Assembly: GCA_029783825.1 (NCBI GenBank)
Contig: JAREIK010005987.1
Location: 106,001 to 170,000, forward strand
Length of the DNA stretch: 64,000 nt
Direction of reading: 5' to 3'
Source of the DNA: Sapria himalayana
Lineage: Eukaryota > Streptophyta > Magnoliopsida > Malpighiales > Rafflesiaceae
Shown here: piece after piece, positions 33,643 through 46,920 of the stretch
How the letters are laid out: each line of letters opens with the position of its first letter
Numbering within the stretch: the stretch's first letter is position 1
Notes under the pieces: generated by a model
Databases searched by the model: none
What the model was told of the DNA's origin: nothing
What the model saw: only the letters and a program-made list of their open reading frames with translations
Made by a program: the position numbers and the translations under genes

Positions 33643-35796
33643 ATGTCAGACCATGTTGCCAGTATGTTATCCCCTGAAAATTCACAAAAAAGTCATATAA
33701 TTAAAATGCTATAGATGTTGTTGTAGAAAATGTGAATTTGAATAAGGAAAACACATCATCTACAACTATGGGTGTTGATGGGGGTGAAAATGTTGAAGAT
33801 AGTGAAGAGGGTGGGGGCGATTGCGCAAATAAGAGAAAGTGCATCTCCCAAGTAAGGTCTAAATTTAAAATAGTCACCCTTCCTGATAAATCAGAAAAGG
33901 CTGAATGTATCCATTGCAAGTGGTGATTTACTCTTCTTAAGGCTGGAACTTCGACTCACTTACTTAGGCATATTAAAGAAAATTGTATTAGAAAGAAAAT
34001 AAAGTTGTTTGGACAAAAGGAACTAACACTCAATTCCTCTATAATAGAGTCTGTAATGGTAGCTTTAATACAAAATTTTAAATATGACCAAACTAAGATT
34101 AGAGATATATTATCTCATTTGATCATGGTCCATGAGCTACCATTTTCTTTTGTGGAGTATGAAGTGCTTAATTCGTTGATAGAGACTATAACTCCACATT
34201 ATCAAAAGGTTAGTTGTGCAACTAAAAGAAAAGATTGTTTTTCAAGTTATGAGGTGAAAAAGAAAAAAGTTTCCCCTCTTCTAAAATATGAAAATTAAGT
34301 AATTGTGACAACTGATATATAGAAGTCAACCAATCGAAAGGTTTATTATATGGTTATTACTTGTCATTTTATAGATTCTAATTAGAAATTGCAAAAGCAT
34401 ACTTTTAGCTTTTCTGATGTACTACCACCTCATTCCGGAGTTGCCATTTGTGATGCCTTAAGGAAGTGTTTGGTTGAATGAGAAATTGATGATAAATTTT
34501 GGAGTGATAAAGTAGATAGTGTCTCTTACACTGATGTGTTATTCGCATGTCAAAAGATACCTTTCCTATAAAAATCAACTTGCTCTTTGTGGCAAGTTGT
34601 TTCATGTAAGGTGTTGTGCACATAATCTAAATCTTCTTGTACAAGATGAGTTATTAGAGATTGGAGATATAATTAAGAATGTACAAGAAAGTGTTAAACA
34701 TGTGACACAGTTAGAGAGACATCTGAATATTTTTAGTGAAATTGTGAAGCAATTGAAGTTGCCTTCAAAGAAACATATTTTTGATTGTTGCACAGGTGGA
34801 ATGCAACATTATTTATGTTGTTGACTATCTTGGAGTTCGAAGTTGTTTTCCCTAGATATCAACAAAGTGAAGCAAGTTGCTCGTTCTTGCCTAGTGAGGA
34901 TGATTGGATGAAAGTTGCTGAGATTTCCTCATTTATTGCAGCATTTAATGAACTTACAAAAATCATTTTTGGTATTATTATTTTATTTGACTAATCTTAA
35001 TTAATTTTGTGATTTACATGCTTTTAAAATTATTTATTTCAATTGGGTAATATCATACATGTTATTGTAGGTTCTGAATATCCACCATCAAATTTTTTTT
35101 CCCGAGCTTTATAATATCAAGAGTTTGTTGGATGAAAAATATCTTGATGAAAATGAGTTTATGCATTCAATAATTATGAAGATGAAAGATGGGGTTGACA
35201 TCTATTGGGGTGAGTGCAATTTGTTGATCTCTATGGCAGCCATTTTAGATCCAAGAAATAAAATATAATTGATTGAGTGGCATTTTCCTATGATTTACTC
35301 AAGATCAGATATCATTGAATATATTATAACTATTCGTGTGACTTTGTGCATGCTTTATAGAGATTATGTTGAAGCTCATAAAGTAAATGGTAGTGAAAAA
35401 GAGGGTGAAAGTGAGAATCAAAATGAATCTTCTAGTGCTGTGACGATGGGAACAAGTGGAGTGAGGGCTTAATTTTTTAGTTATATAAGACATCTTGAAT
35501 CATCAATAGAACAAGTTAAATCTGATTTAAATAAATATCTAAAAGAAGGTGTTCATCTTTGTGAAAATTTAAATTTTGATCTCTTAGATTGGTGGAAGAT
35601 GGAGTCTCTAAAGTTTTGAGTGTTATTAAAGATGGCATGTAATGTTTTATCAATTCCAATCACAACTGTAGCTTCAGAGTCTGCATTCAGTGCTAGGGGG
35701 ACAGTTGTTGAACCACATCATGCATCTTTAGGAGCAGACATGGTTAAAGTAATATTATGAGGTGAAGATTGGTGTGCTTTTTATGGGATAAAGTGA
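33643..35796 (+). pseudogene. hAT transposase pseudogene
   Basis: Reads in order: a BED-type zinc finger (KRKCISQVRSKFKIVTLPDK, CIHCKW, stop, then THLLRHIKENC; 33831-33990), central blocks (QKELTLNSSI, MVHELPFSFVEYEV, 34010-34165; FSFSDVLPPHSGVAICDALR, 34407-34465), the RNase-H-like part (FHVRCCAHNLNLLVQDEL, 34600-34652; LEFEVVFPRYQQ, 34830-34868), an intron at about 34986-35070, AAILDPRNKI (35236-35265), and the C-terminal hAT dimerisation domain (LDWWKMESLKF, MACNVLSIPITTVASESAFS, SLGADMV; 35585-35745). The ATG at 33643 follows an acceptor-like TACAG. Stops after CKW, after EIKN-like residues, at 35266 and at 35618 plus frameshifts make it inactive. Confidence 0.9.
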
Positions 35797-36832
35797 AAAA
35801 GAAAAGTAAATTTCAAATTTTTATCATATTTTAGGTTTAAATTTGATTTTGTGTTGTTATTAAATTTTAATATTTTGAGCTTTTTTATTGTTGTTTATGT
35901 ACATGTTTAGGTGTTGTTTTACAATGTTAATATAATATTTTATTTTTTATAAATTGTTACAATTTTTATAGTATGAAGAGGACTTGAAAGATATTCAAAT
36001 ACCTCACACTTGAAGTTGCTTTTATGGCATAATGTGGAGCTGATTTCATTTCTTGTATATTTTTTAATTTTTCGCATATAGTTGAAGTTGGGTTACATAG
36101 GTATATTATTATTTGTTGATTAGAAAATATTCAAAGTTACTTATTATTTATCTTATTATTTGATGTGTAGTCTTTTGAGCTTTTATTAAGTTTTTATTCG
36201 AAGTTTATTTTACATATATAAACTATCAAGGTTTGCTTTTATTTGAAAGCTCCAGAGGCCAATACATGGAAGAGATCGCAGTGAAAGATGAAGATATAAA
36301 GATTATTTTGAAGTTGTTATATGTTAGATTTAAACATTATTTTTAAATTTTAAGGATGATTGTAAGTTTTTTTATTTCATTGGTGTTGTAACTTTTAGTT
36401 GGTTTGGATATGTTAGATATTATTAATAACTTGTTGTATTAAGTTATTAGTATTTTTATAGATATAGTATATGATGCTAAACTATTAATTTTTGTTAAAG
36501 ATCATAAACAAGCTCACATATGAACTCAAATGAGCTCACAAACAAACTCCTTACCGAACTCGCAAATGAGCTCACAAATGAACTCCTAATCGAGCTTAGA
36601 AATAAGCTTATAATCAAGCTCACATATAAACGAGCATGAGCTATAATCAAACGAAGTTTAAACGAATGAACCCGAGTCGAGCTCGATCTTGATGAGCTCG
36701 AGCTAAACTCATACTCGAGCTTGAATTTTAAAAAATAAAGGAACTCGAGCAGAATCCAAGTCCTTCCAAAATATTTTGAGCTGAACCTAAGCCTTTGTTA
36801 AAACAACTCAGTTTGGCTCAGCTACACCCCTA
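35797..36832 (+). other. hAT 3' region
   Basis: AT-rich to 36480, then subterminal repeats of the type CGAGCTCACAAATGAACTC (36500-36800) before the TIR. No gene. Confidence 0.7.
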
Positions 36833-38606
36833 GATAGATAGAGAGATAGATAGATATATAGGTAGGTAGGTAGGTAGTTAGATATATAGATAGATAGATT
36901 AATTAATAGATAGATAGATAAACAGATAGATAGATAGATTAATAAACAAATAGATAGACAAAAAGATAGATAGATTGATTGATTAATAGATAAATAGATA
37001 GAAAGATACACATATAGTTAGATAATATATAGGTAGATAGAAAGATAGATAAACAGATTGATTGATTGATTGAAAGAAAGATAGATAGATATACAGATAA
37101 ATAGACATATAGATTGATAGATAAATTGACATATAGATAGATAGATATAAAGATAGTTAGACATATAAATAGGTAGATAGATAGATAGACAAACAAAATA
37201 ATAGACAAATAGATATATAGAAAGATAGATAGACAAATAGATAGACAAATCGATAGATAGAAAGATAGAAAGATAGACAGATAGATAGACAAATAGACAA
37301 ATAGATAGATAGACAGATTAAAAAATAGACAAATAGATAGACATAAATAAAGCAAACATATTGATAGATAGATAGATTTATATAGAGATTGATTGATGGA
37401 TTGATTGAAAGATAGAGAAATAGATAGATAGATAGAAAAATAATTTGCTTGATGAATTGATAAACATATTTATAGAAATATTGATATACAGATGGATAGA
37501 TAAATTGATAGGTAGATTAATAGATAGATTAAAAGATAGATAGATAGATAGATAGAGAGATAGATAGATAACCATATAGATAGATAGATAATTAGATAGA
37601 AAGATATATAGACTGATTGATATATAGAAAGATATACACATGGATAGATATATTGATTGATAGATAAATAGACAAACATATAGACATAAAGTTAGATAGA
37701 TAGATTTATTGATAGATATATAGATAGATAAATAAATAGATAGACAAATAGAAAGAAAGATAGATAGATAGGTAGATTGACAGATAGATAAAAAATAGAT
37801 AGAAAGGCTAATAAACAGAAAGTTAGATAGATGAATAGATAGAATGAATGATTGATTGATTAATAGATAGATAAAAAGACAAATATATAAATAGATAGAT
37901 TGATAGATTGAAATATAGATTGATAGACATATTGAAACAAATTTTGATAGATAGATTGATAAACAAGTTGATATACAAATTTTTATACAAATTGATAGAC
38001 AAATTAATATACTGATAGATAGACTTATATATAGATTGATAGATAGACTCATAGATAGACAGATTGATTAATAGATTTATTAACATATTGAAAGATAGAT
38101 AAATTGACAGATTGATAAACTTATAGATAGATAGATAAATAGAGAGCAAGATTGATAGATCAATAGATTATTAGACAAATAATAAGGCAAATTAAAATAC
38201 AGATAGATAGATAGATCGATGGATGGATGAATAGATAGACAAATAGATATATAGATAGATATACATCAAAAGATAAATAGATATATAGATAGATAGAAAG
38301 ATAGTCAAAAAGATAAAGAGATAGATAGATAGATAAAAAGACAGATAGATAGATAGAAAGAAAAATAGATATATATTCAGATAGATAGATATACAAACAG
38401 ACAAAAAGATAAATAGATATATAGATAGAGAAATAGATAAATAGATAGATAAAAATATTGATAGACAAATAGATAGGCAGATAGATAGATAAATGGATGG
38501 ATAGATAGACAGACAGATAGAAATAAAGATAGACAGATAGATCAATAGAATGATATTTAGATGGATAAATAGATAGATAGAGAGATACATAGATAGATAG
38601 ATATGC

Positions 38607-38640
<34 letters not shown>

Positions 38641-39829
38641 GTAGGTAGATAGATAGAAATATAGGCAGAAAGATAGACAGATTGAAAGATACCTAGATAG
38701 ATAGATAAAAAGGATAGACAGTTAGATAGACAGATAGATAGAATAGAGATACGGATAGATAGATAGATAGAAAAATTGATAGATAGATTGATTGATAGAC
38801 AAATAGATATGTAGATAGATAGTTAGATAGATATTTAGACAGACAGATACACAGATAGATTGATTGATTCATAGATTGATAAATAGATTGATTGATTGAC
38901 AAATAGATAGATAGATAGATAAACATATAAATAGACAAATATATAGACAATTAAATAGATTAATAGATAGATAGATAGATAGACAAACAAATAAACAAAT
39001 AGACAGACAAAATGATATAAAGATAGATAGATAAATCGACTGATAGAGAGGCACAGATAGATAGATAGATATACAAACATAATGATAAATATAAATATTG
39101 GTAGATAAATAGATAGATATATAAAGAGATAGATTTATAATAAGATTTATTGACACATTGATAGAGAGAGATATATATAGATTAATAGAATGATTGATTA
39201 AAAAAAATTGATAGACATTTTAAAAGAAATATTTATTTATAGATTGCTAGATAGATTGATAGGCAGATTAACATACAGATTGATAAACAAACAGATAAAT
39301 AGATAGATAGATAGACAAATAGAAAGGCACAAAGATCGATACATAGATGGATAGATTATTAGATAGATAAATACATAGATAGATTAATTTATTAATAGTT
39401 AGATAGATAGATAGACATATAGATAGATATATAAAAAGATATATAGAAAGTCAAATAGATAGAAAGATTGATAGACATATAGATATATAGATAGATCTTA
39501 AAATAGATAGACATATAGATAGATAGACCCAAATATAGTCAGATGGATATATGATAGTTAAAAAGATAGATAGATAGATAGATAAATATATAGATACATA
39601 GACAAATAAAAGATAGTTGAATAATCAGATAGATATAAAGAAAGATAGATAAATACACACTAAGTTAGATAGAAAGATAGAAAGATAGAAAAATAGATAG
39701 ACATATAGATATATAGATAGTCAGATAGATAGACAAGTATATAGACAAAAAGTTAAATAGTAAATAGATAAATAAATAGATAGATCGATAGATATATAGA
39801 TACTTACAAAGATAAATAGATAGTTAGAT

Positions 39830-39866
<37 letters not shown>

Positions 39867-40773
39867 AATAGATATACAGATAGAAAGACCACATATATAG
39901 ATTGATAGGTAGATAGACTAATAGATAGACAAATAGATAGACAAATAGATTGATTTATTAATAAAGAGATTGATAGATTGATTGATAGATATATAGATAT
40001 ACATATAGATAGACAGATAGATAAATAGATAGATTGATTGATTCATAAACAGATTGATAGATAAATTGATAGACAGATTGATATACAGATTTATAGATAG
40101 ATAGAATAATAGATAGACAAATAGATAGATACACAGAAATACAAACAAACAAACAAATTCACAAATAGATAGAAAGACAGATATACAGATTGACAAATAG
40201 ATAGATAGACAGATACACAGATAGACAGACAAATAGATATATACAAAGATAGACAAATTAATGATTGATTGAATGAATGATAGATCTTTTGATAGATAGA
40301 TAGAATGATAGATAAATAGATAGATTGATTGATAGACTAATTGATAGACATATTAATAGAAATATTGATAGATAGAATAATAGATAGATTGATATACTGA
40401 TAGATAAATATATTGATAGTCACATAGATAGACATAGTGATTGATAGATTATTTTATAGATAAATAGACAAATGAAAGACAAATCAATAAATAGATAGAT
40501 AGATATATAGATAGATAAATAGCTAAATAGATATAAAAATAGATATATAGATAGATAGTAAGTTAGATAGAAAGACACATAGATAAATAGATAGACTAAA
40601 AGATTAATAGTGAGATACATAGATAGATAGATTGACAAATAGATAGATAGATAGATTGATTCATTTAGAGATAAATAGATTGAATGAGAGATAGATAGAA
40701 AGATTTATAGATAGATAGAAAGGAACAATTAAAAATAAATAAATAGATAGATAAATATATATATAGATAGATA
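36833..40773. repeat. Degenerate GATA array 4 (GATA on +)
   Basis: About 3.9 kb of GATA with GATT, GACA, AAATA and GAAA variants. TA run at 39835-39861. Same polarity on both sides of the hAT element, so the element inserted into a single array. Ends at the TIR of element D. Confidence 0.95.
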
Positions 40774-41270
40774 CACCATAAGAAAAATTTCATATAGCTA
40801 CTGAAAATTCCTTAGCTAAATGGGTACTTTCCATCGCTAAATGGGATATAACGACGAATTAACAACGGAACCATTCCCAATCAAAAGTGCTCGTCGCTTA
40901 AATATAGTGAGGAAAGTGTCCCTAGCTAATAATTTAGTGACGGAAAAATCCCTAGCTATAAAATTATTTTCTCTTGCTAAATTAGCAAGCTAAATGAGAG
41001 TATCCATCACTCAATGGATATAATGTTGAAAGCTTTATCAATCTAAAGTGCTCGTCTATAAATATTAGTGATGGAAATAGTCCATAGCAAAATAAATTTA
41101 GAGACGAAAAAATCCCTTATTAAAATAAAGATATCCCTAGCTAAATTAGATAGGGTAATTTGCTAAATTAGATCCGGAAATTTGCTAAAGTAGGTATGAA
41201 ATTTTCCCTAGCTATTTTAATTTCAAAACTATTTTCAGAATTTAATTAATTTTTAATTTTTTAATTAAAT
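40774..41270 (-). other. 3' subterminal zone of element D
   Basis: Repeats of CCCTAGCTAA, CATCGCTAAATGG, AAAGTGCTCGTC and TCCCTAGCTATAAAATTA. AACGGAACCATTCCCAATC (40864) and AAAGTGCTCGTC (40885) recur in fragment E at the other end of the window. Confidence 0.8.
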
Positions 41271-41674
41271 AATTTAATATTTTTATATTAAATTGAATAA
41301 AAATATAAACTATAACTGATAATTAATAATTAACAAAAAATTAAATCATTTAATACCTTATTTTAATATAATGTTTTACATAATTAAAATAAAAATTAAC
41401 AAAAATTATATTACATCTTATTATTCAATGTATCTACTGACAATGTATAAAGTATAATATATCCATGCATTGACATTAATTTCTTTTCCTCTGCTCTTCC
41501 GATCATCATTTTTCATTTGCGACAAAGCTGTCCGAGTCATGACACATGTCTAGTGAAAAATCCCTTCACTTATACAATCTTTGTATGGGGAATAATGTGG
41601 TACCATATATGTAAGAAATTTTAACCGCTCAATCAAATCAAAATAAAAAAAAGTTACATTTTGATAAATATATT

Positions 41675-42025
41675 ATACTGCAGTATATATGTAAATATAT
41701 ACTAGCATTTTACTCGTACATATATTATTGAAATATATGTAAATAAAAACTACAGTATTATGTGTACATATATACTGAGTACAAATATACTCGGTATATA
41801 CGTACATATATACTATAGTATAAAAGTACATATATACTGAGTATATACGTACGTATCTACTAAGTATATAAGTACAAATATATTCAGTATATACGAACAT
41901 ATATACTCGGTATATATATACTTATATACTCAGTATATACGTATATATATACTTGGTATATAGGTACATTTATACCAAGTATATATGTACGTATATACTA
42001 CAGTATTTTATGTACGTATATATAC
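41675..42025. repeat. ACTGAGTATATACGTAC array of element D
   Basis: A dozen or so near-palindromic units of about 22-24 bases (TACATATATACTGAGTATAT, TATACTCGGTATATACGTAC). Same array as in A at 2284-2480 and 3590-3840. In A a GC-rich triplet block lies beside it; in D 42030-42400 is ordinary AT-rich sequence instead. Confidence 0.75.
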
Positions 42026-42904
42026 TCACATAGCCTTGGATGACACACACACTTGTACTTTAATGCAAATACACATACCATCAATGACAACAGAAAAAAA
42101 TAATCTAGGATTTAAAAAACTCACATATAGGTCTCTCAGGCATGGTCAGCATTTCTAGTTCTTTTTTCTCCGGTACTCCACGTACATAGAGAACATTGTT
42201 ACACCTGCACATGGAGCATAACATATTACATTTACAAACCTATAACCGATAACAAGTAGTCTCAGATCTGAATAGTGATGACGCATATATGCACAAAATA
42301 AGAGTGTCAAGAAAAACTTGCGTTTGTGTGGAATTAATTTTTTGGTTCATTCACAGCTTCAGAAGTTAAGGTGTTGTTCTTAGCACCATGGAGGATTAAC
42401 TAAGGCTTTTACATACCTATAATAGGCTAAAACTTTACACAAAAAATTTGGGGACACACAAACATATTCATAGATATATAAAAATAGTTATTATAGACAT
42501 GAACTAACACAAATTAAAGTTCATAGTCATACAGCTTCAAACAAAATCTAAAATTTGTCCTCCAATGATGTTTAGAATGAAAGAAAGTGCAAAAATAAAT
42601 TGTTTTAGGAATAATGAAGATAATAGAAGCTAAGCCTCCTTTTGACCAAGCTGAAATAGGTAAATATGAGACCCATGCATTGGAAGGTCTGTGGAAATGT
42701 CTGAATACTTTGAATCAAATTTTTTCGTGAGTCTCACATAATGTGTCCTGCAGAGATTCATTATTAGGTTAATCAGCAAAGTAAAGAACAAAACCAGAAT
42801 AAAAAAAATTCAAAACTAGAGAAAAATATCATAATTATTTGTTGCACATAGACAAAAATCAATAACAGTTCAAAAATAATTCTCATACGAAATAATCCTT
42901 ATAA

Positions 42905-44834
42905 TTATTAGAGAATGCTAGCCTCTCCTGCAAGGTATCATAGCTGGATCTCGGAATGCTATCAGTTGCGTCAATGCCACTAATTGTGACTCAATATCGG
43001 ATATCTGCTGTTGCATTACATTCTTAATTTCTTTCATCTCATCATTCATTTCTTTAATATCTTGCATTTCTTCCATCAAATTAGTATACTACACATCTTT
43101 CTGTTCTTTAATTTCATATATTTCGTTTTTCAAATGAGATTTCTGTTAATCCTTCTTTTTCATTTCGGTCTCCATAATTACAATATGTTCATTTGTTTCC
43201 ATTGCTTATTGTTCGACGGCCTCATCCACCATTGCTGAGACAAATGAATTATAAGCACGACTACTATAACAAAATGCCACTCCCTTTGAGCCGATGCCGT
43301 ACACTCACTACGTCTTATGACCTTATATGGTCTCCAAATAAATAGGATCATAGCCAATTAGTTGAAGATCCATTGATCCCTCAACTTATTGATGAGCAGC
43401 TATCACACGTTCCTCCATTAGTTCCTAAGATAAAATAAAGAAAAATTATATTCTAAATATACCTAAAATAAAATAAATATTTTGCATTCCAAACAATTTT
43501 CAAAATGTACTATAGTATTATAAAATTTTATTAATATAACAAATTCTTATAGTAATCATCTGAGACTTGTTGTCAACAAACTGACCATCTACTTTTTTCA
43601 CATGCATCTTCCTGAAAATCTCCTAAAAATTGGGATCTCCACCTAATTCTTCAGCCTAGAATATATTTTTATTAAGTCATAAAAAAACAAATGATCAAAA
43701 AATTTAACAAAATAAATAAAACCATGCAGAGATTTGATTTATTGGACAATTAGGAAAATGACTAAATATATAAATGTTTAAAATTTTAAAATTGTACCAA
43801 ATCTCAAACGTGCTCAATGCTCGAATTTGACCCTCCTGTGTGTCGATAGATTTTTGTACCTAGTCCAGCTACCTCTTTTCGTCAATTTTTGCTAGCAATA
43901 TCTGATTTTTTATTCACATGTGGCTCCTCCTAAAACTTAAGCCACTCGGGCTAGTCATCCTCGGATATAAAATCATTCCTTTCTTTTATATTCTTTAATT
44001 TATGGACAAAATCAGAATACCATTTAGCAGCTTTGCTCTCCCATAATTAACATTATCTTTCCATCAAATTTGAGTGCCCATGTGCACTGATTCTATATAT
44101 AGAAAAATCACAAAAGAATTTATATTAACAACAAGAACATAATTATTTATTGCTTGAATAATAACCAACATAATAGTTAAGTAATTAGATAATTAATTTT
44201 CAATGCATTTGTTTTGTTATTTTTACCTAAAAGTCATTAAAATAAGACTCTTTTGTCGATTCAGAAACTTTCTTCCAAGAGAATGCTTTAAAATCAACCA
44301 TTTTCTTGAAAGACTTTGTAATTATAGTCAAATGCTTGTGAGATGGAATAAAACTATACAATCAAATAAATAACATTGAAAACAAGCAAATCATAACAAT
44401 ATAAAAAAACCACTGACAGTAACATCAAAATTTTTTTTTCAAGTTATATTTACATATTTCTTTTACCTGCAATCCACAATCTCTATTACTAACTTTATAC
44501 AGACAGCAGAGGAATACATGACATTTGATGATGTCATTGGTTTTGTAAATGGGAGAACTATATGAGTAAAATGTGGTGTAGAAGATAGAGATGGATCAAA
44601 AGTCTGTGCAGGAAGCACAATGGGTGGTGGGCCTATATCTGATAAAGGTGATAATAGAGGTCTCAATGATGGTGATTGTGATATAAATAGAGATGTTGAT
44701 TGTGATGTTGAAGCATGGATATGGTGGGTATGAGATGATACTGATTTTGCAATATGATTTAACATACTAGATGAATTTGGTTCATTTCTACGTCCACGTC
44801 TACATCCACCATGACTGAGTCCTTTAGGTGCCAT
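42905..44834 (-). pseudogene. Transposase_24 (Ptta/En/Spm) pseudogene, copy D
   Basis: Exon 1, 44834-44463, is open and reads MAPKGLSHGGCRRGRRNEPN, then Ser/Pro/His-rich sequence (PLLSPLSDIGPPPIVLPAQT). Start ATG at 44834 is supported by the basic MAPKG...GGCRRGRRNE opening typical of the family. Further exons: 44345-44230, 44085-43800 (containing the ASKN/RK..ELG.-type and SIEHV-like block), 43680-43560 (RMHVKKVDGQFVDNKS) and 43425-42905 (ELMEERVIAAHQ, LIGYDPIYLE, VYGIGSKGVAFCYS, and a Lys/Glu-rich coiled coil). Stops fall in the third and fifth exons. This copy keeps the best-preserved first exon of the family in this window. Confidence 0.88.
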
Positions 44835-44959
44835 CTACTGTACAAAATAAGACATACAAAAAATAATACATATATGATGAACAAGCATGCATTTTAGAAA
44901 AAAACACACTAATAGATTTCAACAAAATATAGTAGTCTTTGATAGTTTAATATTATAAT

Positions 44960-45815
44960 AGTTTAATTATCTGCATTACTATCATCCTCCAATAGATCTT
45001 CTGATATTTCATCTGATTCTGATAGAAGTTCGAACTCATCTTCAGATAGAAATTGATCATCTTCAATTTTTATTAGGCCATCATTTGAGTCACATAAATT
45101 TTCTAGTTCTTCATCTACATGCACAAGCTCAATATTATTTATGTCATCTTTCTTGAATGTTGATGCAATATGTAAGTATGCACTTCTTTGTTTAAATGTC
45201 GGTACTTCAAAATTTGATCGAGCTTTGATTTAGCAAATCACCCACCAATTACTCTTATCACGAGATAAACTCAGATATGTACAATAATATACTTGAGCAG
45301 CTTGAACTACCATAATAAATGTCTCATATAAATTATATCAACGTTTAATGTTAACATCAACTAGCTTATAATCCGAATGAATCTTAGTGCCTACAATTCA
45401 TGTAGGATCAAACTACTCACACTTTAATAATACAATCATAATTTTTTCGAGTCAATGATACTCCAACTCAATACCTTCTTTGAGTTGATCATAATAATCA
45501 ATCTCATGTGCATTATAACCTAAGCCTTTAATGCATACACCACTATTCATTGTTGTTTTAGAAGAACCATGCTCGATTGTGTGAAATTCATATCCATTGA
45601 CAAAATACCAAGGATAGGTTGTCACATATCTAAATGGGCCATTACATAGATTCTGAATGAAAATATTTGAATCTCCATTTGAAGTATCAATACCTTGTGA
45701 CATAAATTAAAAAAATGATATTAACAAATAAAAGATATTAATTAATTACATAATTCAAAAATTTAAAACTTAATAATTCTCACATAATTTTTGAACCAAT
45801 TCATAAATTTAGCTT
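44960..45815 (-). pseudogene. CACTA transposase gene 1, DUF4216 and acidic tail (copy D)
   Basis: 45703-45452 is open and reads SQGIDTSNGDSNIFIQNLCN, FRYVTTYPWYFVNGYEFHTI, then NSGVCIKGLGYNAHEIDYYD, the DUF4216 core. It continues in broken frames with C(E)WFDP-like residues near 45400 and the Tyr-rich QVYY segment near 45285. The acidic C-terminus (45170-44985) is rich in D, E and S. The preceding exon (QQ..RVNY..NWFKNYV-like, 45810-45770) links to DUF4218. Confidence 0.85.
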
Positions 45816-45959
45816 CTAGCTTATAATTGACATCATTGCTAGAAATTGCTGGTTACCTATTTTTTAACTATTCAACATAAATACTACACAAATATAAAAA
45901 GAGAGAAAAAGTATATTAAATGTTAATAATTCCTTTAAAAGTTAAAATTAAAATATGAT

Positions 45960-46920
45960 TAAACCTTCAACAATTTTGGGTACACATACTCAATATATGT
46001 GCAATCTCTTCATAATATAGTAAAACATAACTCTGAGTTGCTTTGTACTCTCCATCTGTCATACATCTTTTCATTACTCTTCCAAATGCTCTTCTAGGGT
46101 GCTTGAAGATAGATAGTTTGTCCACATAATCATCTTTTACCATCACATGACCTTCATCATTCCGAGGTACATTTATATTCTTTGTATTGAGAAGATCCTC
46201 AAAATAATAAGAACAAAATGATGATGTTTCTTCTACTAAATATGCATTGCAAATTGAACCTTCAACTTTTGCTTTGTTTCTAACATTCAATTTCAAATAA
46301 CGAAGATACCTACGACCACAATATTAGGTTTCAATTATAGTAAATTATAATATTATTTTATGTATGAAATAATAAAACAATCAAATTATATGTATTTACC
46401 TCTCAAAAGGGTACATCCACCTATATTGCACTGGCCTTACTATTCTTGCTTCATATGCCAAATGGACCGGTAAATGCTCTATTAAGTCAAAAAAACCTCG
46501 TGGGAATATCCATTCAAGCTTACAAATAATAAGTGGGAATATCATTCTGCAGCCTCACCATGTCGTCTATTTTGATTGTGGTTGCAGATAGCTATTTGAA
46601 AATCAAACTATGATCTGTAAGGACCTTCCAAATACTTAGGGGAAGTAATTCATGGAATGCAATTAGTATTAATCTTTGCATAAATACATGACAGTCATGA
46701 CTTTTCATTTCAAATAACTTAAGATTCTTCATATCCACGCATCTACCTATATTTGACACATATCCATTAGGAAATTTCAAATTTTTAACCCATTCACATA
46801 ATATATGTATTGCCTTCTTATCAAGTGTGTAGCAAGCTTTAGAAACTTTTCTTGTTGCCTCATTCAGTTTCAATTCAAGACACGATAGTAATCATTCAGT
46901 TTCAATTCAGGACGCCGATA
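45960..46920 (-). pseudogene. CACTA transposase gene 1, DUF4218 region (copy D)
   Basis: 46873-46592 is open: KLNEATRKVSKACYTLDKKA, CEWVKNLKFPNGYVSNIGRC, KLFEMKSHDCHVFMQRLILI, FHELLPLSIWKVL. After an intron, 46296-45967 is open: KLNVRNKAKVEGSICNAYLV, SFCSYYFEDLLNTK and LSIFKHPRRAFGRVMKRCMT. Between them (46560-46400) the LMEHLPVHLAYEA..QYRWMYPFER-type segment is readable with breaks. Matches copy B block for block. Confidence 0.87.

Larger units (their letters stand above)
32635..36832 (+). mobile_element. hAT element
   Basis: Ends are TAGGGGTATAACTGAACC (32635) and GGCTCAGCTACACCCCTA (36815-36832), inverted repeats of 18 bp with three mismatches. GATAGATA flanks both sides (32627-32634 and 36833-36840), the 8-bp target duplication expected for hAT, although such a duplication is ambiguous inside a GATA array. 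A decayed hAT transposase lies inside on +. Length 4.2 kb is normal for an autonomous-size hAT. Confidence 0.9.

Noticed and set aside
41673..41900. 75-codon Tyr-rich open frame on the - strand
   Set aside because: Translation of the ACTGAGTATATA palindromic array.
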